The notes beneath the pieces are model-generated. The model had not been told where the DNA came from. It saw only the letters and a program-made list of their open reading frames with translations, and did no database searches. From Flavobacterium lindanitolerans (GTDB taxonomy: Bacteria; Bacteroidota; Bacteroidia; Flavobacteriales; Flavobacteriaceae), in NCBI RefSeq assembly GCF_002846575.1, contig NZ_PJND01000007.1:1364001-1428000 (forward strand): a stretch of 64,000 nt of DNA, given 5' to 3'. The position numbers and the translations under genes were made by a program. Positions 63,987 through 64,000 of the stretch are shown here, piece after piece. Every line of letters begins with the position of its first letter. Positions within the stretch are counted from its first letter, which is position 1.

Positions 63987-64000
63987 ACTGTTATTCGTAT

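Noticed and set aside
1..64000. CRISPR arrays, insertion sequences, prophage or toxin-antitoxin modules
   Set aside because: No regularly spaced direct repeats, transposase motifs, phage structural genes or convincing toxin-antitoxin pair were seen on either strand.

Overview
The window looks like chromosomal DNA from a low-GC member of Flavobacteriia, most likely Flavobacterium or a close relative. Four things point there: the gene order hpf-tRNAs-tuf-tRNA-Trp-secE-nusG-rplKAJL-rpoB-rpoC, exported proteins ending in type IX secretion (T9SS, Por) type A sorting domains, many Bacteroidota-type -7 boxes (TAnnTTTG, sometimes with TTG about 19-20 bases upstream), and an almost complete lack of Shine-Dalgarno sequences. 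The exception is rpsU, which has a near-perfect one. I saw no rRNA operon, insertion sequence, prophage, plasmid function or CRISPR array.

Layout. 1-11 kb: the 3' part of a secreted subtilase, an outer-membrane porin-like protein, cystathionine beta-synthase, a secreted GLPGLI/PNGase F-like fusion on the minus strand, a DUF2851 protein, a small PspC protein, a helix-hairpin-helix protein, an acyl-CoA dehydrogenase and rpsU. 11-26 kb: the information-processing core (Xer-type recombinase, hpf, three tRNAs, tuf, tRNA-Trp, secE, nusG, rplK, rplA, rplJ, rplL, rpoB, rpoC and a DUF3467 protein). Strong RNA hairpins lie on both sides of rpoB. 26-36.7 kb: a cell-surface island with a gene-poor AT-rich gap of about 780 bp, a 2366-residue T9SS adhesin, an 827-residue T9SS surface protein and a 67-residue membrane protein.

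36.7-45 kb: prfC, then a cell-envelope folding cluster of two peptidyl-prolyl isomerases flanking a SurA-like lipoprotein, then a MoxR ATPase and a membrane acyltransferase. 45-52.5 kb: aconitase, then minus-strand DUF1801, OsmC, a C1q-like exported protein, a long-form GAPDH and an HtrA/DegP protease. 52.6-56.7 kb: dapF, a GNAT acetyltransferase, mltG, a DUF2279 protein and a lysozyme-like exported protein; dapF and mltG serve peptidoglycan. 56.7-64 kb: an RsmI-family methylase, a low-molecular-weight phosphatase and dnaA (minus strand), a thioesterase (plus), YigZ, a HAD phosphatase and ribD (minus), then a lipoprotein and prmC (plus).

Most of the window is conserved housekeeping. The points most worth a second look are the rpsU leader, the PNGase F-like fusion, the adhesin island with its small membrane partner, the related hairpins around rpoB, promoters placed inside or beside terminators, and a palindromic element in the dapF leader. 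All domain calls were made by reading translated sequence without database searches. Promoters are motif matches only.
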